The position numbers were made by a program, and so were the translations under genes. From Lachnospiraceae bacterium (GTDB lineage: Bacteria; Bacillota; Clostridia; Lachnospirales; Lachnospiraceae), in contig JAFSDJ010000015.1 of the NCBI GenBank assembly GCA_017436305.1, forward strand, positions 1-45,092: a stretch of DNA of 45,092 nucleotides, in the 5' to 3' direction. Positions 34,320 through 42,756 of this stretch are shown here, one piece after another (within the stretch, counting starts at the first letter, position 1; the number at the start of each line of letters is the position of its first letter). The notes under the pieces are model-generated. The model saw only the letters and a list, made by a program, of their open reading frames with translations, searched no databases and was not told where the DNA came from.

Positions 34320-35114
34320 TTACTGTCCCATCGATGTTGTTTCCGGAAGGGTACTTCCTCCATCAATTACAATCTGTGTTCCTGTAATGTAACTGGATTC
34401 TTCACATCCGAGAAATGCTGCCAGCTCTCCGATTTCCTCAGGGTCTGCAAGTCTTCCTAATGGAACTGCATCTGCTATGGCTTTTATTGCTCTTGATGGG
34501 TCTTCCGGGTCAGATTGCTTTGCCATGCCTTCTACCAGGGGTGTCATCACATACCCCGGACAAATCGCATTCACACGAATATTTTTATCTGCCACCTCTC
34601 TTGCCATTGCTTTTGTAAATCCAACCAATGCAGCTTTGGATGTAGCATATGCTACCTCTCCCGGATCTGCCACCATATCACCGGTAACAGAACTCATAAT
34701 AACAATTGCACCTCTCTTATGCTTCATCATACTTGGCAATACTGCCTTTGTGGTATTCCAGACGCCCTTAATATTTATATCAAAATGAAGGTCTCTGTTT
34801 TCAAAAGAATCGCTTTCCAGAAAATCCTCCAATACACATACCCCTGCATTATTCACAAGAACATCTACCGGTCCATAAGTCTCTTCCGCTGTCTGTATCA
34901 AATTCTGCACACTTGCAAAGTCGGATACATCTATCTGGACACCAATAGCCTCATACCCTTGCTGTTTTAACTGTTCTGCCAATTCCAACACCTTAGATCC
35001 CCTTGCAGCTAGTACACATTTAGCACCATACTTTGCATATACTTTAGCAATTCCTTCTCCAATTCCTTTAGAAGCTCCTGTAATGATTGCTACTTTTCCT
35101 TCTAACTTTCCCAT
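34320..35114 (-). CDS. ucpA: UcpA-like short-chain dehydrogenase
   Basis: This 264-residue NAD(P)-dependent SDR has the cofactor loop TGASKGIG (12-19), NNAG, the catalytic Ser in MSSVTGD and the YxxxK in YATSK. The segments MVADPGE, RVNAICPGYV and the tail TQIVIDGGSTLPET closely recall E. coli UcpA, whose physiological substrate is not settled. I start at MGKLEGK because AGGAG lies 8 nt upstream. It is the first gene of the operon, and in the proposed pathway it would reduce or oxidise the aldehyde or ketone released by the PLP enzyme. Confidence 0.88.
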   Translation of the reverse strand: MGKLEGKVAIITGASKGIGEGIAKVYAKYGAKCVLAARGSKVLELAEQLKQQGYEAIGVQIDVSDFASVQNLIQTAEETYGPVDVLVNNAGVCVLEDFLESDSFENRDLHFDINIKGVWNTTKAVLPSMMKHKRGAIVIMSSVTGDMVADPGEVAYATSKAALVGFTKAMAREVADKNIRVNAICPGYVMTPLVEGMAKQSDPEDPSRAIKAIADAVPLGRLADPEEIGELAAFLGCEESSYITGTQIVIDGGSTLPETTSMGQ

Positions 35115-35166
35115 ATGTTTCACTCCTTTTCTTTCCTGAATCATATTTGTAAAAGTTTTTGAAAAC

Positions 35167-35204
35167 AAAAAGAGACATGCACATTCAAAATGTTCACGCC
35201 TCTT
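35167..35204 (-). promoter_or_regulatory. attenuator-like hairpin in the ucpA leader
   Basis: The minus strand forms a 15-bp stem with one mismatch (AAGAG-GCGTG-A-ACATT with AATGT-G-CATGT-CTCTT, 3-nt loop), then TTTTTG and four more T. It lies directly after the predicted start of transcription and about 55 bp before the ucpA ATG, with no complete gene ahead of it to terminate. Confidence 0.65.
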
Positions 35205-35219
35205 TGCATCTCTGCAATT

Positions 35220-35247
35220 ATTATATCCTATTTTTTTCCAAAAACAA
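35220..35247 (-). promoter_or_regulatory. promoter of the ucpA operon
   Basis: -35 TTGTTT (35242-35247) and -10 TATAAT (35220-35225), spacer 16 bp, on the minus strand. The rest of the 325-bp gap (35115-35439) holds the attenuator hairpin, AT-rich DNA and the terminator of the hscC-like gene. Confidence 0.55.
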
Positions 35248-35388
35248 GGTTATTTCTTTAGGTTATACCCGATTATTTTTATTTTATACTGTATTTTCTT
35301 TAGATTATCAGTAATTCTACTTTTTTACTCCAAAGATACAAATCCGGAATTTACTCTTGCACATATTCTTTGATACTATAAACATAAG

Positions 35389-35422
35389 ATGAGCAGGAAA
35401 CCATTTTCGTTCTCCTGCTCAT
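35389..35422 (-). terminator. terminator after the hscC-like gene
   Basis: An inverted repeat ATGAGCAGGA / TCCTGCTCAT with a 14-nt loop lies 18 bp past the stop. The following minus-strand sequence CTTATGTTT is only partly T-rich. Confidence 0.6.
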
Positions 35423-35439
35423 TAGTTACCCTATGCTAA

Positions 35440-37131
35440 CTATAAATCTGACTCAATCTGGTCCAAAAATCTCCTAAACTTCTCTGCAGCTTCTTCAATT
35501 TTCACTTTATCCCTGCCGTCTAGCACCTTCTCAAATTCAGTAATGGCATGGTCAATGTGAACTCTGATATCACCGCAGGACTCTTCATACAAACGCTCAC
35601 CTCTGAATAAAAGCCGCTTGTTTACTTCTTCGTCTCTTGGCAGAATTTTAAGGTAGCTTAACTCCTCGAATCTCTTTTCAATCTGCTCTTTTGTAAGCGT
35701 ACAATCATCCTTCTGAATAATCAGCTTCTTTTCCTCACCTGTAGAAACAACCTTTACTACTACTTCCAAAATGGAATTTACATCATATGTATAAGTTACA
35801 ACTATGCTTTCTTCCCCTTCTTTTCCTTTCGGCACGGGCACGTTGATTTCACCTAAATACAGATTGTTTTTTGCATAACGGCTTTCTCCCTGTAAAACAG
35901 CTACCCGGATAGAAGTCTGGTCGTCGCTGGCAGTATATAAAGTTTCCTGTCTGCTAACGGGAATAACGGTATTTCTCTCGATAATAGGGCAGAAATGACC
36001 GCCCTCCTTTCTGTCCTTATCAAGGCTGATTACAACCTCAGTTCCAAGAGTGAACGGGCACACATCGGTTAAAACTACCTCTTTTATCATCTCGTTTCGT
36101 TCCTTCATGGCACCCTGCATAGCTGCACCGAGAGCAACAACTTCATCAGGATTTAAGGAAATATTGGGCAGTTTACCAAATAATTTTCCTACAAATTTAC
36201 GAATAATTGGAAGCTTAGTTGCGCCACCTACCAACACTACCTCATCAATCTGGGAAAGCTTTATTCCTGCATCCTTTAAGGTACGTTCAATAGGCTTCTG
36301 GATTTTTTCAAGCAGTGGCAGACATTCCACTCTGTATTTTTCTAAAGGCACGGAAAGCTCTACTGTTTCTCCATCAATGTTACACTGCATAAGGGAAGTA
36401 TTTCCATTGGAAAATCCCAGCTTGCAAAGCTCTGCCTGTTTTCTAATATGGGCCAGTGTTTTATCTGACAAACTGCTTTCATCCAATTCCTTTTCTTTTA
36501 TAAACATGTCATATAAAACTTTGGTAAAATCCTCGCCACCAAGGAAATTGTCCCCTGCAATGGCGCGAACCTCCATAATATTGTGATACAGCTCCAAAAT
36601 GGAAACGTCAAAGGTTCCACCGCCTAAGTCAAATACAAGAAAACGGGTGTTGGCTTCTCTTTGTCCGATTCCATAGGAAATAGCGGCAGCAGTAGGCTCA
36701 TTTACGATTCTTTCTACTTTTAAACCGGCCAACTCACCTGCTTTTTTGGTAGCGGTTCTCTGCTGGTCATTAAAATAAGCCGGAACACTAATAATCGCTT
36801 CCTCAACCGGCTGATTTAAATAAACCTCCGCATCCTCTTTTAAAGCACGAAGAATAAAGGACGCAATTTCCTCAGCCCGGTATTTTTTCCCATGCAAAAT
36901 AAATTCTTTGTTGGTTCCCATGCTTCTTTTAAATACATCAACTGTATCATTGCCGTATTTGATTTTTCTTTCTTTTGCAGTCTTTCCAATATAAATAGTC
37001 TGATTTTCATCCATGCTTACTACAGAAGGTGTCAAATGCTCCCCTAAGCGGTTAGGTATAATTTTGGCTTCTCCATTCTCATAATAAGCAATCAGACTGT
37101 TGGTTGTTCCCAGATCAATTCCTACTATCAT
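35440..37131 (-). CDS. hscC: HscC-type Hsp70 chaperone
   Basis: This 563-residue Hsp70 is about 50 residues shorter than a standard DnaK. The ATPase domain has GIDLGTTNSLIA, VPAYFND, FDLGGGTFDVS and VVLVGGATKLP. GDNFLGGEDF and LTDVCPFTLG resemble E. coli HscC. A truncated substrate-binding domain and a helical tail follow. I start at MIVGIDLG because AGGAGAG lies 5 nt upstream. It follows a TPR protein with a J-like N-terminus by about 60 bp. In E. coli, hscC also has a J-protein neighbour, so the two probably form a dedicated chaperone pair. Client proteins are unknown. Confidence 0.88.
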   Translation of the reverse strand: MIVGIDLGTTNSLIAYYENGEAKIIPNRLGEHLTPSVVSMDENQTIYIGKTAKERKIKYGNDTVDVFKRSMGTNKEFILHGKKYRAEEIASFILRALKEDAEVYLNQPVEEAIISVPAYFNDQQRTATKKAGELAGLKVERIVNEPTAAAISYGIGQREANTRFLVFDLGGGTFDVSILELYHNIMEVRAIAGDNFLGGEDFTKVLYDMFIKEKELDESSLSDKTLAHIRKQAELCKLGFSNGNTSLMQCNIDGETVELSVPLEKYRVECLPLLEKIQKPIERTLKDAGIKLSQIDEVVLVGGATKLPIIRKFVGKLFGKLPNISLNPDEVVALGAAMQGAMKERNEMIKEVVLTDVCPFTLGTEVVISLDKDRKEGGHFCPIIERNTVIPVSRQETLYTASDDQTSIRVAVLQGESRYAKNNLYLGEINVPVPKGKEGEESIVVTYTYDVNSILEVVVKVVSTGEEKKLIIQKDDCTLTKEQIEKRFEELSYLKILPRDEEVNKRLLFRGERLYEESCGDIRVHIDHAITEFEKVLDGRDKVKIEEAAEKFRRFLDQIESDL

Positions 37132-37190
37132 ATGCTCTCTCCTACATGCTTTGCTGTTCAAAACTTTTGCCACAATTCTATTGTTTTTTA

Positions 37191-40100
37191 CTACATCTTT
37201 GTTTTTTCTTTTACTCTGGTATAGGCAAACATATAATCCACATCATCCAGATTAGCTTCTAACATACTTCTATAACAAAGCTCTGCCTCTTCAAATCTGC
37301 CCATAATTTCTAATAAGAGACCTTTTACAAAAGCCGCTTCGTGACAGGAAATATCCTGACAATGACTGCAGGATTTACAAGCCAGTGCTTTTTCAGTATA
37401 ATCTAAGGCTTTCATATAGTCATCCTTTGCTAACTCTGCAATAGCTAAATAAGTATATTTTCTGGCCTCGCCATGAAGTACATCCATTTCTGCTGCTTCT
37501 TTTTTCAAATTCTCTATATATGGAATCAAATCTACATTGAAAATTGGTTTCTTCTTTCCTTCAGTTAGCATCATTTGACATCTTAAAAATACCAGATTTT
37601 TAGCATCGTTTGTTTCATTCTTACGTGCATGGCGTTCTAAGCTTTGATATTTCATTTTTGCCTGAAACATCTTCTTTTTCATTAAGAGTAAGTATACAGA
37701 CTGCTTTATAACATGAAATTCCGTGTCTGCCTGATCAGCACTTGCAGGACTATCTCCATACAACCTTTGAAGAGTTTTTTTCGCCTCCTCTAAGTTTCCT
37801 TCCAAAATGAGACAATCGGCCATATTTTCCCATGCAGTAATCCTGTTTTCGGGACCGGTTTTTGCAAATTCTGCATATTGTTTCATGGCATCTGCATAAT
37901 ATCCTCTTGCCATGTAAAGGTCTGCCAACCGCTTAATATCCTCCGGCTCCTTTACTATTTCTATACATTCCATTAAAACCTCTATGGCACGATCCCATCG
38001 TTTTACTCTTCTAAGTACCTGAACGTAAACACGATACTGCCAGGGCTGCATATTTTCTGTTCTCTTTTTAAAGGCTTCATCAAAATACTCCGCTGCTTTC
38101 TCATTATCTCCCTGCCATCTGTAAATATTTCCAATAAGGCAATAGGTGTTAATGTTAGCCGGATCTAACTCTATATTTTTCTCATAGTTAAGCCTTGCTT
38201 CCGTATATCGTTTCAGTTGCTCAAAGCACCATCCCTTACTTAAATAGCAGAATGCATCCGGCGCAATTTCAAGCTGCTTTGAGTAATACTCAATGGCTTT
38301 TTCGTACTCTGCCTGCTCCTCGTAAATTTCTCCAATTCGTCCATAGGCTTTCACATGGACATAATTTGGATTTTCCTCAATCACCTGTTTAAAGCAGGCA
38401 ACTGCCTGATCATATTCTTTTTTCTGCCAGCACATATGAGCCTTATAGATAATGGCTCTTATAAAGTGTGGATTTTTCTTAAGTGCTTTTTCAAGATAAA
38501 ATTCTGCTTCGTCATTTGACTTATTGCGTGCGTAAATTCTAGCTATTTCAAAGTACAATCTGTCTACAATATGGGCTTCAAAATCTTTTGTGGATTCCGC
38601 TTTAATGCTTAAATCCAGCAATGTTTTCAGCGCTTTCTCACCATCACCTTTTTCATTCTCAATCATGGCTTCCCACATTGTAATGCTGTCACTTTCAGCA
38701 CCATGCTCCTTTACAAAAGTAAGCACCTCCAAAGCCTCGTCGTAACGTTCCATCAAATAGAAGCAATCTGCTTTTTTGATGTAAAAGCTCAGATTGCTGG
38801 GGGAAACTCCAATACAGTAATCCCACTCTTCCTGTGAGTCTAAATAATAACCCAGCTCATAAAATGCTTCACCTCTAAAGGCATGACCTAGTGGAGAATG
38901 ACTGTCACATTCAAAAATTTTGTCACAGATTTCTATGACCTGATCATACATTCGCCTGTTAAAGTAGATTCTGGCCTTTTCCTCATAAACGTCTATAGTC
39001 TGATTACCTGTACCCAGTGCTTTGTCAAAAAATTTATCTGCTTCCTCATACTGTTTTAAACCTGCCAGAGTCTGAGCTGTGCAATGATATGCTGCACATA
39101 AGCGTTTCATTTCTTTTTTTCTCTTTTCGGTTCCGTCCGGCTCCAGCTTTTCTGTTATGGCCACCCACTGCAATAAGTAGGTGAGGGCTCTTTCATAATC
39201 TTCCTTGTACATATAATTACATCCAAGTAAATGTACATACTCTAAATGGTTTTCTTCATCAGGCTGAATGGACATAAGAAGCTCTAATGACTCCTCAAAT
39301 TTACTCTGCTGATAGTAAGTCCTTGCTAACTCTATGGCATTTTCCAGATTTTCCGGATTTTCTTCCCATCGTTGTTTATATAACTTTTCAATTTCTTCAA
39401 TACAATTTAAAATAGATTGTCCCAAATAATCATTTTTGTGAATATCATAAGCTTCATCATAGTACTTTTTAGCTTCTATAAAATCCTTTTGTCTGAAGCA
39501 GATATTACCCAAAGCTACCTTTACGCTATACAGATTTTCTGTGCCCTCAAGAATCTTCTCATAAAGCTCCTTCGCCTTATCAAATTCTTCTTTAGCGCAG
39601 TAAACCTCTGCCATGGAACGGCGTATTTCCTCATCTTCCGGCATTTTTTCCAATAAATTTTTTGCCAGATTTTCTGCCTCTTCTTTGCTCTCTGCCTCTT
39701 CTCTGGATAAAAGATATTTGATACGGAATACATCTATGTATGGATGATACAGCTTAAAGGCATCAATTTCCTCAAGTCTTTGACCAATCTCATCCATTTT
39801 TCCTTCTGCTAACAGATGGTATATTTCATAGCTTTTATAAAGGAATTCATCATAGTCGGTTCCGCCTTTGGATTCTATGTACTGTATATCAATATATTCT
39901 TTATTTTCAATATTCCCAACAATGCCTTGTTCCACATAATTTTCCGGAAAACTTTCGTATAATTCATCCTTATATTCTCTTAACAGAAATTTGTCGTCCA
40001 AAATCCTCCAGATTTTCTGTGGCAGATAATAATGGGACATAAAATAACAAAGCAGTTCGTCCCTTGCTTCTGTTTTCGTTTCCAAAGAAAAGCATACATC

Positions 40101-40412
40101 ATCTTCTAACAGCTCTTTCCATTTTTCTTCATTTCCACGAAGCTCAATATCCTGATAAAGTGTGTCTACTTTTTTCATCCATATGCCAACAGGTGTTTTT
40201 GGCTCTTCTTCCTGGTTAGCTTTTGCTGCTTCTTCTGGCGAAACATCCGGTTTATCTGCCTCTGCTACAGCCTCCTCGTATGCTCGTCTTAACTCCATAA
40301 ATCCCTGCTGGTTTTCTTCCGGGTTAACAAGGACTAACTTTTCACGATACGCATTTTTAATTAGCTCCTTGTCTTTTGTTTTCTCAATCCCCAATATTTC
40401 CCAAATATTCAT
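37191..40412 (-). CDS. giant TPR protein with degenerate J-like N-terminal domain
   Basis: This 1073-residue soluble protein starts at MNIWEILGIEK, with GGGAGG 6 nt upstream. Residues 1-52 match the J-domain pattern (WEILGI, IKNAYREKL, GFMELRRAYEEA), but the diagnostic HPD is NPE (30-32). About 200-980 are many TPR-type helical pairs (YEKAIEYYSKQLEIAPD, YTEARLNYEKNIELDP and others). A small Cys/His cluster (CKSCSHCQDISCHE) lies near the C-terminus and may bind metal. The downstream HscC-like Hsp70 gene makes it a candidate co-chaperone or client scaffold. Confidence 0.85.
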   Translation of the reverse strand: MNIWEILGIEKTKDKELIKNAYREKLVLVNPEENQQGFMELRRAYEEAVAEADKPDVSPEEAAKANQEEEPKTPVGIWMKKVDTLYQDIELRGNEEKWKELLEDDVCFSLETKTEARDELLCYFMSHYYLPQKIWRILDDKFLLREYKDELYESFPENYVEQGIVGNIENKEYIDIQYIESKGGTDYDEFLYKSYEIYHLLAEGKMDEIGQRLEEIDAFKLYHPYIDVFRIKYLLSREEAESKEEAENLAKNLLEKMPEDEEIRRSMAEVYCAKEEFDKAKELYEKILEGTENLYSVKVALGNICFRQKDFIEAKKYYDEAYDIHKNDYLGQSILNCIEEIEKLYKQRWEENPENLENAIELARTYYQQSKFEESLELLMSIQPDEENHLEYVHLLGCNYMYKEDYERALTYLLQWVAITEKLEPDGTEKRKKEMKRLCAAYHCTAQTLAGLKQYEEADKFFDKALGTGNQTIDVYEEKARIYFNRRMYDQVIEICDKIFECDSHSPLGHAFRGEAFYELGYYLDSQEEWDYCIGVSPSNLSFYIKKADCFYLMERYDEALEVLTFVKEHGAESDSITMWEAMIENEKGDGEKALKTLLDLSIKAESTKDFEAHIVDRLYFEIARIYARNKSNDEAEFYLEKALKKNPHFIRAIIYKAHMCWQKKEYDQAVACFKQVIEENPNYVHVKAYGRIGEIYEEQAEYEKAIEYYSKQLEIAPDAFCYLSKGWCFEQLKRYTEARLNYEKNIELDPANINTYCLIGNIYRWQGDNEKAAEYFDEAFKKRTENMQPWQYRVYVQVLRRVKRWDRAIEVLMECIEIVKEPEDIKRLADLYMARGYYADAMKQYAEFAKTGPENRITAWENMADCLILEGNLEEAKKTLQRLYGDSPASADQADTEFHVIKQSVYLLLMKKKMFQAKMKYQSLERHARKNETNDAKNLVFLRCQMMLTEGKKKPIFNVDLIPYIENLKKEAAEMDVLHGEARKYTYLAIAELAKDDYMKALDYTEKALACKSCSHCQDISCHEAAFVKGLLLEIMGRFEEAELCYRSMLEANLDDVDYMFAYTRVKEKTKM

Positions 40413-40485
40413 TATATGCCTCCCAATGCTTAACCTTGTGGTCAATCTATTGATATTTACTATTAGACAGACCTGTTATTTACCA

Positions 40486-40585
40486 TACTAAAATCCTTCT
40501 CTTACTCTGAAACAAAGTATAGTTATTTTAACATAAGATATGTAATTTGCAAACCTACACTAGTCAAAGGAGTTGGATTTTAGTA
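40486..40585. promoter_or_regulatory. mirrored promoter-proximal boxes in a divergent intergenic region
   Basis: GGATTTTAGTA occurs on the plus strand at 40575-40585 (continuing TATAAT-like toward the GNAT gene) and on the minus strand at 40486-40496 (continuing TATGGT toward the TPR/hscC operon). These 11-bp inverted boxes place the same motif before the -10 of both divergent units. Neither has a good -35, suggesting an activator or an extended -10. Confidence 0.5.
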
Positions 40586-40639
40586 TAATATTGCATATTA
40601 ATAAATTTTACACCATTTTAGCGAAAGTTGGGGCAATAC

Positions 40640-41083
40640 ATGGATTATATAAGAAAAATGATTCCTGATGATTTAAAAAGAGTAATGAAAATCTGGTATG
40701 ATGGCAATTTAGAGGCTCATGACTTTGTCCCAAAGGAATATTGGGATAGAAATTTTTCTTATGTTTCCAGAGCAGTTATGGCTATAGATACTTATGTCTA
40801 TGAGGTAGATGGCAGGGTTGTAGGCTTTATCGGAATGGACGAAGGGTATATTGAAGGACTTTTTGTTGAAAAAGAGTTTCGTGGTATTGGTATTGGCTCC
40901 CGCTTGTTAAATTATATAAAAGAAGACTTTGACTTCTTTTCTTTGCACGTATTTGAAAATAATTATGGAGCTTACCGCTTCTATGAAGAACAGGGGCTTA
41001 TAAAAAAAAGAGAAGAAGTGAATGAGGACTTAGGCGAAGTAGAATATTTAATGTATTATCGTAAAAAGAAAAATGAGATGTAA
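40640..41083 (+). CDS. GNAT-family N-acetyltransferase
   Basis: This 147-residue acetyltransferase has the acetyl-CoA loop EFRGIGIGSRLL and the C-terminal ENNYGAYRFYEEQG typical of the GNAT fold. The N-terminus IRKMIPDDLKRVMKIW is also family-like. The substrate is unknown. I start at the ATG of MDYIRKM; an in-frame TTG four codons earlier is less likely. It is followed by a HAD phosphatase after 10 bp, probably one transcript. Confidence 0.9.
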   Translation: MDYIRKMIPDDLKRVMKIWYDGNLEAHDFVPKEYWDRNFSYVSRAVMAIDTYVYEVDGRVVGFIGMDEGYIEGLFVEKEFRGIGIGSRLLNYIKEDFDFFSLHVFENNYGAYRFYEEQGLIKKREEVNEDLGEVEYLMYYRKKKNEM

Positions 41084-41093
41084 AGGGATGTAA

Positions 41094-41915
41094 ATGATGA
41101 ACAAATCAGATGAAAAAGTACTTGTACTGGATATAGATGGAACACTTACTAATTCAAAAAAAGAGATTACAGAAAATACGAAAAGAGGTATTATTGAAAC
41201 CTTGAAAAGAGGACACAAGGTAATCCTTGCCTCCGGACGTCCAACTCCCGGTATGAAGCGTTATGCGGATGAACTGGAGCTGGAAAAATACGGTGGATAT
41301 TTGCTTTCTTTTAACGGCGGAAGAATTATTAACTGTCGCACCGGAGAAATTGTATACCAGAAAACCCTACCAAACTCAGTAATTCCGGGACTTTACCGGT
41401 ATGCAAGAGCTAACGATGTTGGAATTGTTACTTATCTTGCCGACAATATTATTTTAGGTACCAGAATGGACCAATATATCGAAATCGAGTCACGCATTAA
41501 TGGTATGCCTGTAAAAAAAGTTGATAATTTTCCCGAATTTGTAGATTTTGATGTAAACAAGTGTCTTATGACTGCACCTCCAGAAATTGCTGAGAATTAT
41601 GAAAAAGAGCTTCAGGGAATGTATGGTGATATTTTGAGTATTTATCGCTCTGAACCTTTCTTTATCGAAATTATGCCTAAAAATGTAGATAAGGCTACTT
41701 CTTTGGATCGTATGTTAAATTCTGTAGGGCTAACTAGAGATAATGCTATTTGCTGTGGTGACGGATTTAATGATATGACAATGATTCAATATGCGGGCGT
41801 TGGGGTAGCAATGGCTAACGCACAGGATAAGGTAAAAGAAGCCGCTGACTTTATTACTAAATCCAATGATGAGGATGGGATTGTAACAGTAATCGATAAA
41901 TATATTTTGGATTAG
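41094..41915 (+). CDS. Cof-type HAD-IIB sugar-phosphate phosphatase
   Basis: This 273-residue HAD hydrolase has motif I DIDGTLTNS (nucleophile and acid Asp), motif II LASGRPTPG, a large C2-type cap, and motifs III-IV including GDGFNDMTMI and GVAMANA. Cof-type enzymes dephosphorylate sugar phosphates or cofactors; the specific substrate cannot be told. AAAGGG lies 6 nt before the first of two adjacent ATG codons. It ends at a strong terminator. Confidence 0.93.
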   Translation: MMNKSDEKVLVLDIDGTLTNSKKEITENTKRGIIETLKRGHKVILASGRPTPGMKRYADELELEKYGGYLLSFNGGRIINCRTGEIVYQKTLPNSVIPGLYRYARANDVGIVTYLADNIILGTRMDQYIEIESRINGMPVKKVDNFPEFVDFDVNKCLMTAPPEIAENYEKELQGMYGDILSIYRSEPFFIEIMPKNVDKATSLDRMLNSVGLTRDNAICCGDGFNDMTMIQYAGVGVAMANAQDKVKEAADFITKSNDEDGIVTVIDKYILD

Positions 41916-41955
41916 ATAAATATTTTTACTATTTTACATTTACTTTTTAACCAAT

Positions 41956-42013
41956 GCTTTATATAAAAATGGATTAAAATGTCTGTTTTTATATAAAGCT
42001 TTTTTGTTTTTTC
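41956..42013 (+). terminator. strong terminator after the HAD gene
   Basis: A perfect 14-bp stem GCTTTATATAAAAA / TTTTTATATAAAGC encloses a 16-nt loop and is followed by TTTTTTGTTTTTT. Confidence 0.9.
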
Positions 42014-42084
42014 TGTACAGAATTCATTAAAAATATAATTTTGCGTATACTTTTACTATACATTCTTATTGGAAAGGGATATTT

Positions 42085-42603
42085 ATGAAATTTAAAAAAA
42101 CAGGATTATGCTTTTTTCTCTGGGCTGTGTTTATCTGTTATATTGTTGCAACTATACTTCACTTTGCTTATGATTTTCTAGGTAAACCTGCTTTGCTTGC
42201 CGGATTCATGCCTGTAAATGAAAGTATCTGGGAACATTTGAAACTTGTATTTTATCCTCTCTGTATTGTATTTCTGCTTCCCTGGTGTGATAATATTGGG
42301 GCTGTTTCCCTAAAAAACCGAATTATTATAACAGCTTTGGCAGTTATAGTGGGAAAATTCATTGTTGCCATGGGACATTATGGATTAAAAGAAGGTTTTT
42401 CCATAGAAGGGATCGTTTCCCATTTAATCTTATTATTGGTTGCGTTTATTGTAAGTATTTATCATGGAATGTCTATTAAAACACATAGGTTTCCTTTGTG
42501 GGTTTTGGGAGTTAGCTGCCTCTATCTGCTTGCTGATATTACCTTGTTTTATATTTTCTCCTTTTATCCACCGGATCTTCCAATTTTCCAACCTCCGCTA
42601 TAA
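42085..42603 (+). CDS. small polytopic membrane protein (DUF6512-like)
   Basis: This 172-residue protein has five or six hydrophobic helices. The segment MPVNESIWEHLKLVFYP after helix 1 is characteristic of a Firmicutes integral membrane family, which I believe is DUF6512. The function is unknown. GGAAAGGG lies upstream of the ATG. It stands alone between two terminators. Confidence 0.75.
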   Translation: MKFKKTGLCFFLWAVFICYIVATILHFAYDFLGKPALLAGFMPVNESIWEHLKLVFYPLCIVFLLPWCDNIGAVSLKNRIIITALAVIVGKFIVAMGHYGLKEGFSIEGIVSHLILLLVAFIVSIYHGMSIKTHRFPLWVLGVSCLYLLADITLFYIFSFYPPDLPIFQPPL

Positions 42604-42650
42604 ATTGACCCCACTAAGGATATGAATACTTATTAACAGTATATTAAAAT

Positions 42651-42690
42651 AAGGCAGCAGAATCCATCGTTCTGCTGCCTTTGTATTTTT
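42651..42690 (+). terminator. terminator between converging genes
   Basis: A perfect 10-bp stem GGCAGCAGAA / TTCTGCTGCC is followed by TTTGTATTTTT on the plus strand. It may also stop minus-strand proS transcripts. Confidence 0.88.
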
Positions 42691-42756
42691 ATGATTAGGG
42701 TGTGAAAAGCCCTATTCAAAATTATAAATTATCAAATTCTGCAATGCATTTCCCAA

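Noticed and set aside
34515-34970. 151-codon plus-strand frame opposite the SDR gene
   Set aside because: It is His/Cys/Ile-rich antisense translation of a conserved dehydrogenase, without a ribosome binding site or family signal.
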